Source of the DNA: an uncultured Sphingomonadaceae bacterium
GTDB lineage: Bacteria; Pseudomonadota; Alphaproteobacteria; Sphingomonadales; Sphingomonadaceae
Length of the DNA: 54,130 nt
Direction of reading: 5' to 3'
NCBI GenBank assembly: GCA_902806235.1
Contig: CADCVW010000067.1
Coordinates: forward strand, 1-54,130
The position numbers and the translations under genes were made by a program. This document shows positions 45,348-52,694 of this stretch, piece after piece (position 1 is the first letter of the stretch; each line of letters starts with the position of its first letter). The notes below the pieces were generated by a model that saw nothing but the letters and a program-made list of their open reading frames with translations, was not told the origin of the DNA and ran no database searches.

Positions 45348-46035
45348 CGCAGGCCTCCAGCGTGAGGGTGAAAGGATTGCCGTTGCGCTGGCGGGCGAGT
45401 TCGACGACCCATCGACCCCGACCGACGCCGGCATGGCCGAGTGGGGCCGAAGGCGCGCAGGTAATCCGCCATCGCGTGGCGGCGGCGGACGGCTCAGTCA
45501 GAGGGCAGACGTCGCGCTTCCGCCAGCGACGAAGCAGGACGACGGGCGTACGGCTCTCGGCCGAGGCGAGTTGCAGGCGGCGGGTGGCCGTCATGTCGGC
45601 CCGGCGCACCTCGGCCACGACAGCGGCTAGCGTACCGTGGCGCAGGCCGTCCTCAACGAGCGCCAGCGCCTGTGCGTCGTCGTCGGCCTCGGCGTGAAGC
45701 ACGCGGCCGGCGGACAGGCCGGCCTGCTCGAGGCCAGGCGCGTACAGGTCGAGGCGCGTCATGATCCACAGGACCGTGCCGGTTCCTTTCGCGAGCCGCG
45801 CACCCAGGCCGCCGATGAACAGCGTCGCAGCGGCGTCGTCGCACAACGCCGACGAGCCTGCTGCGACCTCGTGCAGCGCGTGACGGTCAAGACCGCCATG
45901 AACGAGGAGGCCGTCGATCTCGTGCAAGCCGAACGGCAGCGTCGACTGCTGAGCGACGCGCTGCTCGCCATGCGCGATGCGGGCGATCTCGTCCCGCAGT
46001 CGCTCGACGACGCTGACCTGTGCTACCCTTGCCAT
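45265..46035 (-). CDS. imuA: ImuA, RecA-like mutasome protein
   Basis: A 256-residue ImuA protein. It contains LPFGLHEIDGLLVHGGLDRH, HEVAAGSSALCDDAAATLFI, VLWIMTRLDLYAPGLEQAGL, EDGLRHGTLAAVVAEVRRAD, RRLQLASAESRTPVVLLRRW and ARQRNGNPFTLTLEACDDQG. This is the SulA/RecA-like fold without a functional Walker A, as usual for ImuA. It is the first gene of the SOS mutasome operon, with the LexA-type box 30 bases upstream. The 3' end is nearly identical to the remnant at 19475-19703. Confidence 0.92.
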   Translation of the reverse strand: MARVAQVSVVERLRDEIARIAHGEQRVAQQSTLPFGLHEIDGLLVHGGLDRHALHEVAAGSSALCDDAAATLFIGGLGARLAKGTGTVLWIMTRLDLYAPGLEQAGLSAGRVLHAEADDDAQALALVEDGLRHGTLAAVVAEVRRADMTATRRLQLASAESRTPVVLLRRWRKRDVCPLTEPSAAATRWRITCAPSAPLGHAGVGRGRWVVELARQRNGNPFTLTLEACDDQGRLALPADAADRAAAAGGAVARAA

Positions 46036-46064
46036 ACGCGCCCTGACGCGAGACGTTTCGATTC

Positions 46065-46079
46065 GTTCCCTTTTTGTTC
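46065..46079. promoter_or_regulatory. LexA (SOS) box upstream of imuA
   Basis: GTTC-CCTTTTT-GTTC on the plus strand (GAAC-N7-GAAC towards imuA). This is exactly the direct-repeat LexA site known in Alphaproteobacteria. It sits 30 bases before the imuA ATG, where LexA would block transcription of imuA-imuB-dnaE2-ORF104. Confidence 0.88.
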
Positions 46080-46122
46080 TAGGCTGAAGTCCTACAAGTC
46101 AAGCTTGGTCGGCGCCCGCTCG

Positions 46123-46305
46123 ATGCGGCGCTGGGCCGCGCCCGTGCACCCCAAGGCTATGCCCGTGCTGCTGACAGGGCCGGACGAGTGGGCACGATGG
46201 TTAACCGTGCCGGCCGAGGAAGCGCTGACGCTGCAACGGCCGCTGCCTGATGGCGAGCTGAAGGTCGTGGCGGCCGGGCAGCAACGGGACGAGGCGGCAG
46301 CGTAA
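46123..46305 (+). pseudogene. C-terminal remnant of SRAP (SOS response-associated peptidase, YedK/HMCES)
   Basis: The frame reads MRRWAAPVHPKAMPVLLTGP then DEWARWLTVPAEEALTLQRP and LPDGELKVV. 'H.K.MPV.L....W..WL' followed by 'LQRPLPD..L.VV' is the C-terminal block of SRAP proteins. The N-terminal two thirds, with catalytic Cys2, are missing: upstream the frame runs antisense into imuA. SRAP proteins crosslink to abasic sites, and genes are often SOS-linked; this stub shares the LexA box region. Confidence 0.75.
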
Positions 46306-46318
46306 GCTCAGCCCATGA

Positions 46319-46501
46319 GCGGCGAGCATTGTTGTTCCGTCTGCCTTGGAGCTTATCACGCAGCTCAGCCGGAAAAACGGCGCCAGCGTCCTGGGAACGG
46401 AGATCATGGCCGAGAAAGCGGCCTCGCTCGGCCGTGCCGGGCGGCTACCCGAAAACGGACATCGCTCGGGCGATCTCCAGTCAGGTCTGAAACTACGCTA
46501 A
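46319..46501 (+). pseudogene. Possible gene remnant without start
   Basis: A frame with coding-like composition, IVVPSALELITQLSRKNGAS then VLGTEIMAEKAASLGRAGRL, which begins directly after a TGA and has no good start codon. The last part could be translated from the ATG at 46406. It may be the remains of a small helical protein; the family is not recognised. Confidence 0.3.
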
Positions 46502-46555
46502 CGGAGGATCGTGAACGCTGGGTAAGCAAGGCCATCAAAAGCGGCGGGTAGGCCA

Positions 46556-46936
46556 ATGCTTAAGGTTGGAACCGTTCTTCGCTCCTACCTGGTGATCGGT
46601 GTCGGTCACCTGGCGTCCATTGCCTTGTCTGTCGTGCTGTACCCGTTCGTCGTTGGTGAGTTCGGTCAGGTGTTCGACGTCGAGCTGCTCATCACCGATC
46701 CGTTCGCCCTGCCCTGGGCGGCGACGCTCCAAGACTACCGCTTGACGGTCGCCACCGGCCTTGCCGGGCCGGTGAGCTTGCTCGCGCCTGCGGCCGTGGC
46801 GATCGACGGCCGGCTCAGGCATGTAGCGGTCGTGCTGCTGGTCGTCGGGCAGCTAATCATACTGACCGCATTCCTGATGATGGCGGTTCAATACGACGCA
46901 TTGCTGCTCGCCATGCTGAGCGTCGCTCCACCTTGA
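46556..46936 (+). CDS. Integral membrane protein, unknown
   Basis: 126 residues with about three hydrophobic segments (SYLVIGVGHLASIALSVVLY, LTVATGLAGPVSLLAPAAVA, VAVVLLVVGQLIILTAFLMM), separated by a loop rich in Asp. No family is recognised. The ribosome binding site is weak. The composition and membrane pattern support a real gene. Confidence 0.55.
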   Translation: MLKVGTVLRSYLVIGVGHLASIALSVVLYPFVVGEFGQVFDVELLITDPFALPWAATLQDYRLTVATGLAGPVSLLAPAAVAIDGRLRHVAVVLLVVGQLIILTAFLMMAVQYDALLLAMLSVAPP

Positions 46937-47038
46937 TCGGCGTACCTGTCGCTCTTCGCTGGCAAGCGGCATCGCACCGAGCTGCAGTGCCCCCCAAATC
47001 GCCATCTAATGCCGCAGACACTAACCGAGGAGACGAAC

Positions 47039-47461
47039 ATGACCCTACGACCTTTCCACCTCGCCTTCCCGGTCCACGATCTCGACGCCGCTCGCGCTTT
47101 CTGGGGCGGCACGATGGGCTGTCCGGAGGGACGCAGTTCGAGCGAGTGGATCGACTTCGACTTTTTCGGCCATCAAATCGTCGCGCACGTCGTGCCGGGT
47201 CTCGAAACGCCGGATGCAGGCGGCAATGCTGTGGACGGCCATCATGTACCCGTGCCGCATTTTGGGATCGTGCTTGAGATGAAGGACTGGCGTACGTTGG
47301 CGGAGCGCCTCGTAGCCGCGCAAACCAAGTTCGTGGTCGAACCCTATGTCCGTTTCGAAGGTCAGCCGGGGGAGCAGGCCACCATGTTCTTTCGCGATCC
47401 CAGCGGTAACGCCATCGAGATGAAGGCCTTTGAAGATCTAGGTCAGCTATTTGCTAGGTGA
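47039..47461 (+). CDS. VOC family (glyoxalase/bleomycin-resistance-like) protein
   Basis: A 140-residue vicinal-oxygen-chelate protein. The first beta-alpha-beta unit [20 protein letters not shown] has the metal-ligand His, and the second half has [14 protein letters not shown] and [17 protein letters not shown], with the canonical 'F.DP.GN..E' and Glu ligand. The substrate is unknown. AGGAG seven bases upstream supports the ATG at 47039. Confidence 0.9.
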   Translation: MTLRPFHLAFPVHDLDAARAFWGGTMGCPEGRSSSEWIDFDFFGHQIVAHVVPGLETPDAGGNAVDGHHVPVPHFGIVLEMKDWRTLAERLVAAQTKFVVEPYVRFEGQPGEQATMFFRDPSGNAIEMKAFEDLGQLFAR

Positions 47462-47479
47462 AGCCGAACCCCCGGCTAG

Positions 47480-47848
47480 CTACAAGGTTGGCGCCCGGCC
47501 CGGCCCGGCCCCAGCCACCGCGTGCGCCACCGCGGCGAAGTCGTTGACGAGCGTCAGCCGCTCGACGCCGAGCTGCTCAGGCAGCAACGCGGGGCGGATC
47601 ACCCAGGGGTTGTTGGTGAGCTGCAGCACCTCGCCCCCGACCGGGCAGGCGACCGCGATCCCTGCGGCGGCCGGCAGCGGACGGCCGAGCCGGGCGGCGT
47701 AGGCTTCCCAGGCGGTCTGGAAGCTGGCGTGCTCGGCGGCCTTCAGCACCGCTTCGTGGGCGAGCGCCGCGACGCGCCCGCCCGCCGTCCGGGCGAGCGC
47801 GAAGCGGGCATGGGTGCCGCCGACGTCGACCGCGACGAGCTCGCTCAT
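47480..47848 (-). pseudogene. Truncated glucokinase
   Basis: 122 residues: MSELVAVDVGGTHARFALAR (phosphate-binding DVGGTHARFA), GIAVACPVGGEVLQLTNNPW and RLTLVNDFAAVAHAVAG are the N-terminal domain of bacterial glucokinase (Glk, about 320 residues). The frame stops soon after the catalytic-Asp segment VNDF; the second domain is gone. It overlaps the GH97 stub by ATGA, consistent with an ancestral alpha-glucosidase-glucokinase operon. Confidence 0.8.
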
Positions 47849-47970
47849 CGCCGCCCGCGTGCGGGTGGAGCGATGAAGCGGACCGCCTGCCCGCCGCCCG
47901 GCGCGAACCGGAGTGGGAGGCGGTCGGCGGCGGTCACCTCGCGCTCCTCAATCACGATCGTTGTACACAT
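47845..47970 (-). pseudogene. C-terminal stub resembling GH97 alpha-glucosidase
   Basis: 41 residues, IVIEEREVTAADRLPLRFAP then GGGQAVRFIAP. This matches the C-terminal beta-sandwich end of GH97 enzymes (IE.R.VT..D.L.L.LAPGGG.A.R). The ATG at 47970 is fortuitous; upstream the frame has no homology. The stub overlaps the truncated glucokinase gene. Confidence 0.5.
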
Positions 47971-48004
47971 GCGGATACCCCGTCTTCGACCTCTGGCGCA
48001 CTTG

Positions 48005-48100
48005 CTACCGGACCTTCGACGCCATGGTTTCGCCGGAGTTTCCCGCATCGGAGCCGCAGGCCGCCACGCAGGCAAAAGCGAGTAGGATGGTAAATTTCAT
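48005..48100 (-). CDS. 31-residue lipoprotein
   Basis: MKFTILLAFACVAACGSDAG then NSGETMASKVR. A short signal sequence ends in the lipobox VAAC, followed by a polar tail of 16 residues. GGAG lies nine bases before the ATG at 48098-48100. It resembles entericidin-sized lipoproteins but no name can be assigned. It is the last of four co-directional small genes. Confidence 0.6.
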   Translation of the reverse strand: MKFTILLAFACVAACGSDAGNSGETMASKVR

Positions 48101-48145
48101 AACCAGCACTCCAGATGCTCGATCAGCCTAGTGCACGAAGTATCG

Positions 48146-48337
48146 TCATCCAACCTTGCTAGACAGTCGCCAAAATTTTGTACGGGTCGCGCGGCTGTCG
48201 CGTGGGTCTGAGCAGGCGTGCCGATAGTGCCGCTTGCCTCGCCATGCCACCATGCTCACGAAGGCGACCGCCGCCGCGATCAGCGTGGACAAGGCGCCTG
48301 CCATGAACTGCCAGCTTGAGAAGAACGGCCGCTTCAT
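48146..48337 (-). CDS. 63-residue membrane protein
   Basis: MKRPFFSSWQFMAGALSTLI then AAAVAFVSMVAWRGKRHYRH and a basic tail. One membrane helix, N-terminus basic. The ATG overlaps the TGA of the DUF6961-like gene (ATGA at 48334-48337), so it is translationally coupled. No known family. Confidence 0.5.
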   Translation of the reverse strand: MKRPFFSSWQFMAGALSTLIAAAVAFVSMVAWRGKRHYRHACSDPRDSRATRTKFWRLSSKVG

Positions 48338-48531
48338 TGGACCGTGCCGGGCGCGCTCTGCGCTGCCATGTCTACGATGCGGCTCGCTATCGCTTCCCAC
48401 ACCGCGGCCCCGCGCTCGTCGCCGGCAAGCCGAAGTGCCGCGACCCTCGCTGTTGTGAACGCGCCGGCAGCTTCGCGGTGCTGGCGCACCGTCTCGACGG
48501 CAACGGCCCACAGTTCCCAGTCGGTGAGCAC
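48334..48531 (-). CDS. DUF6961-like protein
   Basis: About 65 residues, LTDWELWAVAVETVRQHREA then GAFTTARVAALRLAGDERGA and AVWEAIASRIVDM. The 'ELWA.A..VE..HG..A..FI..R...LALAGD..G...W..IA.R' pattern is that of DUF6961 proteins, small helical proteins common in sphingomonads. The GTG at 48531 lies seven bases after the excalibur gene stop; an ATG at 48558 inside that gene is the alternative. Confidence 0.65.
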   Translation of the reverse strand: MLTDWELWAVAVETVRQHREAAGAFTTARVAALRLAGDERGAAVWEAIASRIVDMAAQSAPGTVQ

Positions 48532-48538
48532 CCGTGCC

Positions 48539-48928
48539 CTACTCGCAGCCAATCCCATCACCGTCACGGTCGAGCGTCCCCGAGTAGCCGGGATCGTCGG
48601 AGTAGACGGGAGCGGCACCGACTGCACGGGCAGCAGAACAGTTGGCGAAGTAGGTGTAAGATGCTTTCACCGGCTTCGCCTCTAGTGGTGGGTCATAGTC
48701 AGCAACAGCTAACTGATCCGCTTCCTCTTCGAGATCGGCGACGGCGTCGTCGGACCAGCTTGCGGCATCGCTGTCTTCCGATCCGGACCCGAGGTCCGAC
48801 GAGTCACCGGAGGCGGAGGAAGTGTCCTCGCTTTCCGGCGGCGACACGCCCGTCGTCAGCAGCGGGGAGGCGGGCGGCAGCGGCGAAGAGGCGAACCCGG
48901 CTGCGGTGACCGGTGCCTCCGCTTCCAC
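48539..48928 (-). CDS. Excalibur calcium-binding domain protein
   Basis: 129 residues. An acidic, Ser/Asp/Glu-rich linker leads to ASYTYFANCSAARAVGAAPV then YSDDPGYSGTLDRDGDGIGC and E. The terminal 'DxDxDG..CE' with the preceding 'Y.NC..ARA.G.AP' is the excalibur domain, an extracellular Ca2+-binding module closed by a disulfide. From the GTG at 48928 no signal peptide is present, but the same frame upstream encodes a hydrophobic stretch (KIAWGIGGILLLKICSN) without a standard start codon, so the true start may have been lost or use a rare codon. Confidence 0.75.
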   Translation of the reverse strand: MEAEAPVTAAGFASSPLPPASPLLTTGVSPPESEDTSSASGDSSDLGSGSEDSDAASWSDDAVADLEEEADQLAVADYDPPLEAKPVKASYTYFANCSAARAVGAAPVYSDDPGYSGTLDRDGDGIGCE

Positions 48929-49320
48929 GGCCTCCGGCGTGTTCGAGCATATTTTCAGCAGCAGGATCCCGCCGATCCCCCACGCAATCTTCGCCCCAGT
49001 CTGTATATCAGATCTCCCCCGAGCGAGACGTGATCCCGCTACCCGCCGCGTGTCAATCGCTTGAAATCAGGCAGTCCCGAGTTCTCCAATACCGGCATTC
49101 ATCGGAAGAGAGAGCGAACGGCGTTCGCGGCGACCTGCTATGATCTGCCTTCTGTGACCGATCGTAACGCGCTTGGCCGGGCGCTGATGGCAATCAGTCT
49201 GACGAAGCTTCATCAACAGCATTCTGGTAACGCGCAGCATTGTCAGCTTGTCGGCGGATGGGCCCGGAAGGCAAGGCCCACAACTCTCACTCGGTCGGTA
49301 CTGGGCCACCTCGGCGTCGT
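48929..49320. other. Non-coding gap, nothing certain
   Basis: The first 100 bases may hold the lost start of the excalibur gene (see that entry). The rest is open in short frames of mixed composition without ribosome binding sites. Confidence 0.4.
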
Positions 49321-49569
49321 TCACGCGAACGGGTTATCAACCTCAACGGTTCGCTCGGCCTGCTCCTCGACTTTGGCCGGCAGGTCCGGCGCGGCCTCAA
49401 GCGCACCCACGGCAGCGTCCACCAGTGCCTTGAGCTGCTTCGCCCGCTTCAGCCCGGCTTGATCGCGCGTGATCCGCAGGCTGCCGTAGATCGACACGGC
49501 AGAGGTGCCGTTCTCCATCGTCAGTTCGCCGATGCTGTTCGACGCTTCGTTATCCGCAAACGGCTTCAC
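49321..49569 (-). CDS. 82-residue protein coupled to the nuclease, unknown
   Basis: VKPFADNEASNSIGELTMEN, then GTSAVSIYGSLRITRDQAGL, KRAKQLKALVDAAVGALEAA and a short acidic tail. It is soluble, with a beta-hairpin-like N-terminal half and a helical C-terminal half. AAGGAG eight bases upstream supports the GTG at 49569, which overlaps the nuclease TGA (GTGA). No family recognised. Coupling suggests a functional link to the nuclease, or only shared transcription. Confidence 0.65.
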   Translation of the reverse strand: MKPFADNEASNSIGELTMENGTSAVSIYGSLRITRDQAGLKRAKQLKALVDAAVGALEAAPDLPAKVEEQAERTVEVDNPFA

Positions 49570-50348
49570 CGGCCGGCTCTCCTTGCTCGCGTCGACGTAG
49601 GCAGCGGGAACGCCGCAGCCTTCGCCTTCGCCGCGATCGAAAGGCTGGGGAACGGGTCGACGCCCGCCCGCTGCGCGAGTTCGGCCACGGGAACAAAACG
49701 CCAGCGCGGGCGGCTGCTGTTCGTGGCGATGTACGCAGCTGCACCCCGGCCGGGAACATAGATCGCCTTCCATGTCGACGTGGGCACGAGCACCCGGCCC
49801 TTGAGCGACCGGACCCGCTCGCCTTCGAACAGTGGCCCAGTGACGACGTACGCCGTGCCGTGCGCGAGTGCCATGTCGCGCACCATGCCTTCGAGTTTCG
49901 ACCATGTGCCCTGATTCAGCTTGGGCGCCTGTGGGACGATGTTCGCCAGGCTGAAACTCTCGTCGTCTGCCGCGCGCGAGGGCATATCTCCGGACGGAGC
50001 CATGTGGCCGCGGTCGAGGCCGGATCGGACGTAGTCGTCCAGCTCAGCGCGCTCGCTCGTGGGCAGGCGTTCCTCGGCGTGGAAGCGGTTGCTCCTGCCT
50101 TCAATCGCGATCGCCGCGCGCACGCTCGACGCGGTCAGGCGCTCGGCGGACCAGAGTGAGCCGCGCGTCACGCCCGAGTGCAGCACGGCGAAGGCGCGGA
50201 AGCACAGCGGGCGTGTGGTCGGCGCAAGTCGGGCGTTGACCAGCTTGGGTTCGGCGCCATCTAGGAAGTGCGCGGCACAGCTTTGACTTGGCGCAGCCGG
50301 CTGGGTGGCGGCCGCTAGCAGCAACGTGAAAAGGGCGGACACCATCAT
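49566..50348 (-). CDS. Exported DNA/RNA non-specific endonuclease (DRGH type)
   Basis: 260 residues with a signal peptide (MMVSALFTLLLAAATQPAAP). The catalytic block LDRGHMAPSGD (His115, general base) and SLANIVPQAPKLNQGTWSKL (Mg2+ ligand Asn) are the NUC1/Serratia nuclease beta-beta-alpha-metal motif. The protein is about full length for the family. It would degrade DNA and RNA in the periplasm or medium, consistent with nucleotide scavenging. No inhibitor is annotated; the coupled 82-residue gene is a candidate only by position. Confidence 0.88.
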   Translation of the reverse strand: MMVSALFTLLLAAATQPAAPSQSCAAHFLDGAEPKLVNARLAPTTRPLCFRAFAVLHSGVTRGSLWSAERLTASSVRAAIAIEGRSNRFHAEERLPTSERAELDDYVRSGLDRGHMAPSGDMPSRAADDESFSLANIVPQAPKLNQGTWSKLEGMVRDMALAHGTAYVVTGPLFEGERVRSLKGRVLVPTSTWKAIYVPGRGAAAYIATNSSRPRWRFVPVAELAQRAGVDPFPSLSIAAKAKAAAFPLPTSTRARRAGR

Positions 50349-50437
50349 CGGTGCCGTCGTAATCCCATCCCGCCGGGGCGGCTACCCGCGACTAGCCGAG
50401 GCTGGCGGGCCAGAGATTGTGTTCCTATTCTGTTCTC

Positions 50438-50800
50438 ATGGCACAAGCGATCTGAGACCTGACCGAGAACGCCACCAGGGGCGGCTCCATCCGCGTCGAA
50501 TGCCCGTGCGGCCGGGTTGCCTTCTTCGACACGCGCGAGCTGCTGGCGCACTTCACGCACAAGGGCTGGGCGGCCATGTGGCCGAGCTTCGCGCAGAAGC
50601 TGCGCTGCACCGCATGCGGCGCGCATGGTCCGCGGGTCGCTTGGCAAACGGAGGGGCCGCCGCCGGCTACGCTGCCGCCACGTCCGCGCGAAGCCCGCAC
50701 TTTGCCTGCATCGACGCCAATGGGGGTGAACCCGGCCGCCTGGGCGCGGGCGCGCGATGATCGGGAGCGAAAGCGGCTAATAAGGATAGCACGGGGCTAG
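50438..50800 (+). pseudogene. Zinc-ribbon hypothetical protein, copy 2, stop at codon 6
   Basis: The frame reads MAQAI, TGA (50453-50455), then DLTENATRGGSIRVECPCGR, VAFFDTRELLAHFTHKGW, LRCTACGAHGPRVAW, a proline-rich linker and VNPAAWARARDDRERKRLIR with a TAG stop. Copy 1 at 13989 has an Arg codon at the stop position, so CGA to TGA is likely. Downstream ATG (50576) would lack the first CxC pair. The rest is intact: CxC...CxxC ribbon plus the terminal basic motif. Confidence 0.72.
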
Positions 50801-51167
50801 GGAAGGATACGGTAGTATATCACTCGTTTTCGAAACAAGAACCTGACCCAATGTCCGCTATCCGCTTTGCCAGGAGCTACGATCGCCCTGCATCATGGGA
50901 ATGGCCGCGCCAGAGCCACGAGACTCCTCTGAACGAAGGTCTATTCTTGGGAAAGTGGCGAAGGTACTTTCAATGACTGACTATGGGTCATCGAGCGGCT
51001 GGACGGGCCCGCTTGCTCATACAACAGCTCATCGCGGCATCCCTCGATTAGCGGTCGAGTGCGCGTGGCCAGATGGTGGACTTCCGACAATCCACCGATC
51101 AGAGTTGGCCGTCGCTCCATCGCGAGCCGTTGAGTTCGGCTATCGGGCGGCATCGCATGGAGGTCCC

Positions 51168-51482
51168 GTGGCAGGCGCTTTCCTTGATGGCACGGTTCAC
51201 GAGGCAAGTGACGAGTTCCAATCAGCGATCCGTTCGAGCCCGGCTCTGCTCGCCCTATGGGAAGGATTGACGCCGCTTGGTCGCAACGAGTTCATCTGCT
51301 GGGTCGACGACGCGAAACAGCCGACGACGCGCCGACGTCGCATCGAGCGAACCTGCGAGGAACTGTTGGAGGGAAAGAAGCGGCCGTGCTGCTGGGCGGG
51401 GTGCATCCACCGCGCGGACAAGGCGCCCAGCCGTTGGCAACAGGCAGTTCTGATCGAGAAGGATGCCAAGAAGCACCGGTGA
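51168..51482 (+). CDS. YdeI/OmdA-type protein
   Basis: The core LLALWEGLTPLGRNEFICWV, then DDAKQPTTRRRRIERTCEEL and LEGKKRPCCWAGCIHR is the YdeI/OmpD-associated C-terminal domain, characterised by 'W..LTP..RNE.I.WI..AK...TR..RI......L..GK..PCCWPGC'. Upstream the frame is open to 50895, but that stretch lacks family resemblance. A GTG at 51168 with GGAGG just before it is taken as start. Related proteins are linked to bacteriocin or peptide tolerance; a role here is unknown. Confidence 0.75.
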   Translation: MAGAFLDGTVHEASDEFQSAIRSSPALLALWEGLTPLGRNEFICWVDDAKQPTTRRRRIERTCEELLEGKKRPCCWAGCIHRADKAPSRWQQAVLIEKDAKKHR

Positions 51483-51581
51483 GTGCGCCAGAGGCGCTGC
51501 AGATGGCGTGACCGTTCACCTGCTTCAGGGCAGCATGCAACCGTGAAGTCGGCCTGTCCGCCGCGGCAACTCTGCAGCCCA

Positions 51582-52694
51582 TTAAGGCGCGGCGTCGCCA
51601 GCTTTCTCGGCGATCGGGCGGGCGTGCGCAACAAGTGTTGTCAGCAGCTTGCCCGGCTCCTCGCTGGTCATGTGGTGCGCGGAGCGCTCGAACCAGATCA
51701 GCCGCTTCGACGGCGCGCGTAGCGTCGCGAACCATTCGGCCGCGACCTCGCTCGACACGTTCCTGTCGTGACGGCCCAGGATCAGGAGCAGGGGCACCTT
51801 GAGCGTGCGGATCGTCGATAGATCGGTGGACAGGATGCGCGGCAGCAGCGCGTTGGTGACCGCAGCCTGGCCCTTGAAGGCGTTCCGGACGTCCTCGTCG
51901 CTATACTCGGGCGCGAGCTTGATCGCCGCAGCCTCGAAGTCGCCGCCCCTGCGCCGCCAGGCCGCGCCGCCGTAGTGGCCGAGCCATTTGCGCTGGGTCA
52001 GGATCGACTTGACCGGGATGGGGCCGGGTTTCGTCGCGTAAGGTGCCACCGATCTCAGCTCGGCAATCGCCTGCACATTCCGGTCCGCCTGGGCTTGGAT
52101 CATCGTCCAGATCCAGCCGCGGCGCTCGCTCTCCAGGCTGTTCGTCGCCTGGCCCATGCCGATATAGGCGTGGAGCCATTCGGGATGGGCGGCGGCGAGC
52201 TTCAGCCCCAGCATGCTGCCCCAGCTATGGCCGAGCACGAACACCTTGCGCTTGCTGAAGCGCGTCCTCGCCCATTGAACCAGCTCCTCCGCATCCGCCT
52301 GATAGCGTTCGGGCGTGAGCAGGGCGGGGTCGTTCGGGCCGCTCGCGACGTAGGTCTTGCCTGCGTTGCGCTGGTCCCACTGGACGACGGTGAAGTACTC
52401 GTCCCAGCCGCGGTTCCACCACCAGTCGAGCGGCATCTCGACGAAGCCGGGGCCGCCGTGGAAATAGATGAGGACCGGGTTGCGCAGGTCTTGGCTGCGG
52501 ATCGACACAACCTGTTTGATGCCGCCGATCGGGACCGTCTCAATCGCCTGCAGCCCTTGCGGGCTGACGATTTCGCGGAGGCCGGCGATGATCTTCACCG
52601 CTTCGGCGCGGCTGTTTGGGCCGACTGGAGTCTGGCCGAACGCGGGGCCGAGCGGCGCCATCAGCAGCCCGAGTAGCGCAGCCAGCCTCTTCAT
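51582..52694 (-). CDS. Exported alpha/beta hydrolase, proline iminopeptidase-like
   Basis: 370 residues with signal peptide (MKRLAALLGLLMAPLGPAFG). Motifs: VLIYFHGGPGFVEMPLDWWW (HGGPG oxyanion hole), FTVVQWDQRNAGKTY (the 'DQRG.G.S' of S33 peptidases), VFVLGHSWGSMLGLKLA (nucleophile GHSWGS), LILGRHDRNV (Asp) and FERSAHHMTSEEP (His). It is therefore a complete S33-like hydrolase; it may act on peptides with N-terminal Pro or on esters. Two adjacent ATGs at 52697 and 52694 are both possible. Confidence 0.88.
   Translation of the reverse strand: MKRLAALLGLLMAPLGPAFGQTPVGPNSRAEAVKIIAGLREIVSPQGLQAIETVPIGGIKQVVSIRSQDLRNPVLIYFHGGPGFVEMPLDWWWNRGWDEYFTVVQWDQRNAGKTYVASGPNDPALLTPERYQADAEELVQWARTRFSKRKVFVLGHSWGSMLGLKLAAAHPEWLHAYIGMGQATNSLESERRGWIWTMIQAQADRNVQAIAELRSVAPYATKPGPIPVKSILTQRKWLGHYGGAAWRRRGGDFEAAAIKLAPEYSDEDVRNAFKGQAAVTNALLPRILSTDLSTIRTLKVPLLLILGRHDRNVSSEVAAEWFATLRAPSKRLIWFERSAHHMTSEEPGKLLTTLVAHARPIAEKAGDAAP

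Noticed and set aside
41700-45365. Long plus-strand frames across dnaE2 and imuB
   Set aside because: Shadows of the mutasome genes; no independent support.
50895-51167. N-terminal extension of the YdeI-like gene
   Set aside because: The frame is open, but no similarity to the family is seen and a GTG with GGAGG occurs at 51168; the longer form cannot be excluded.
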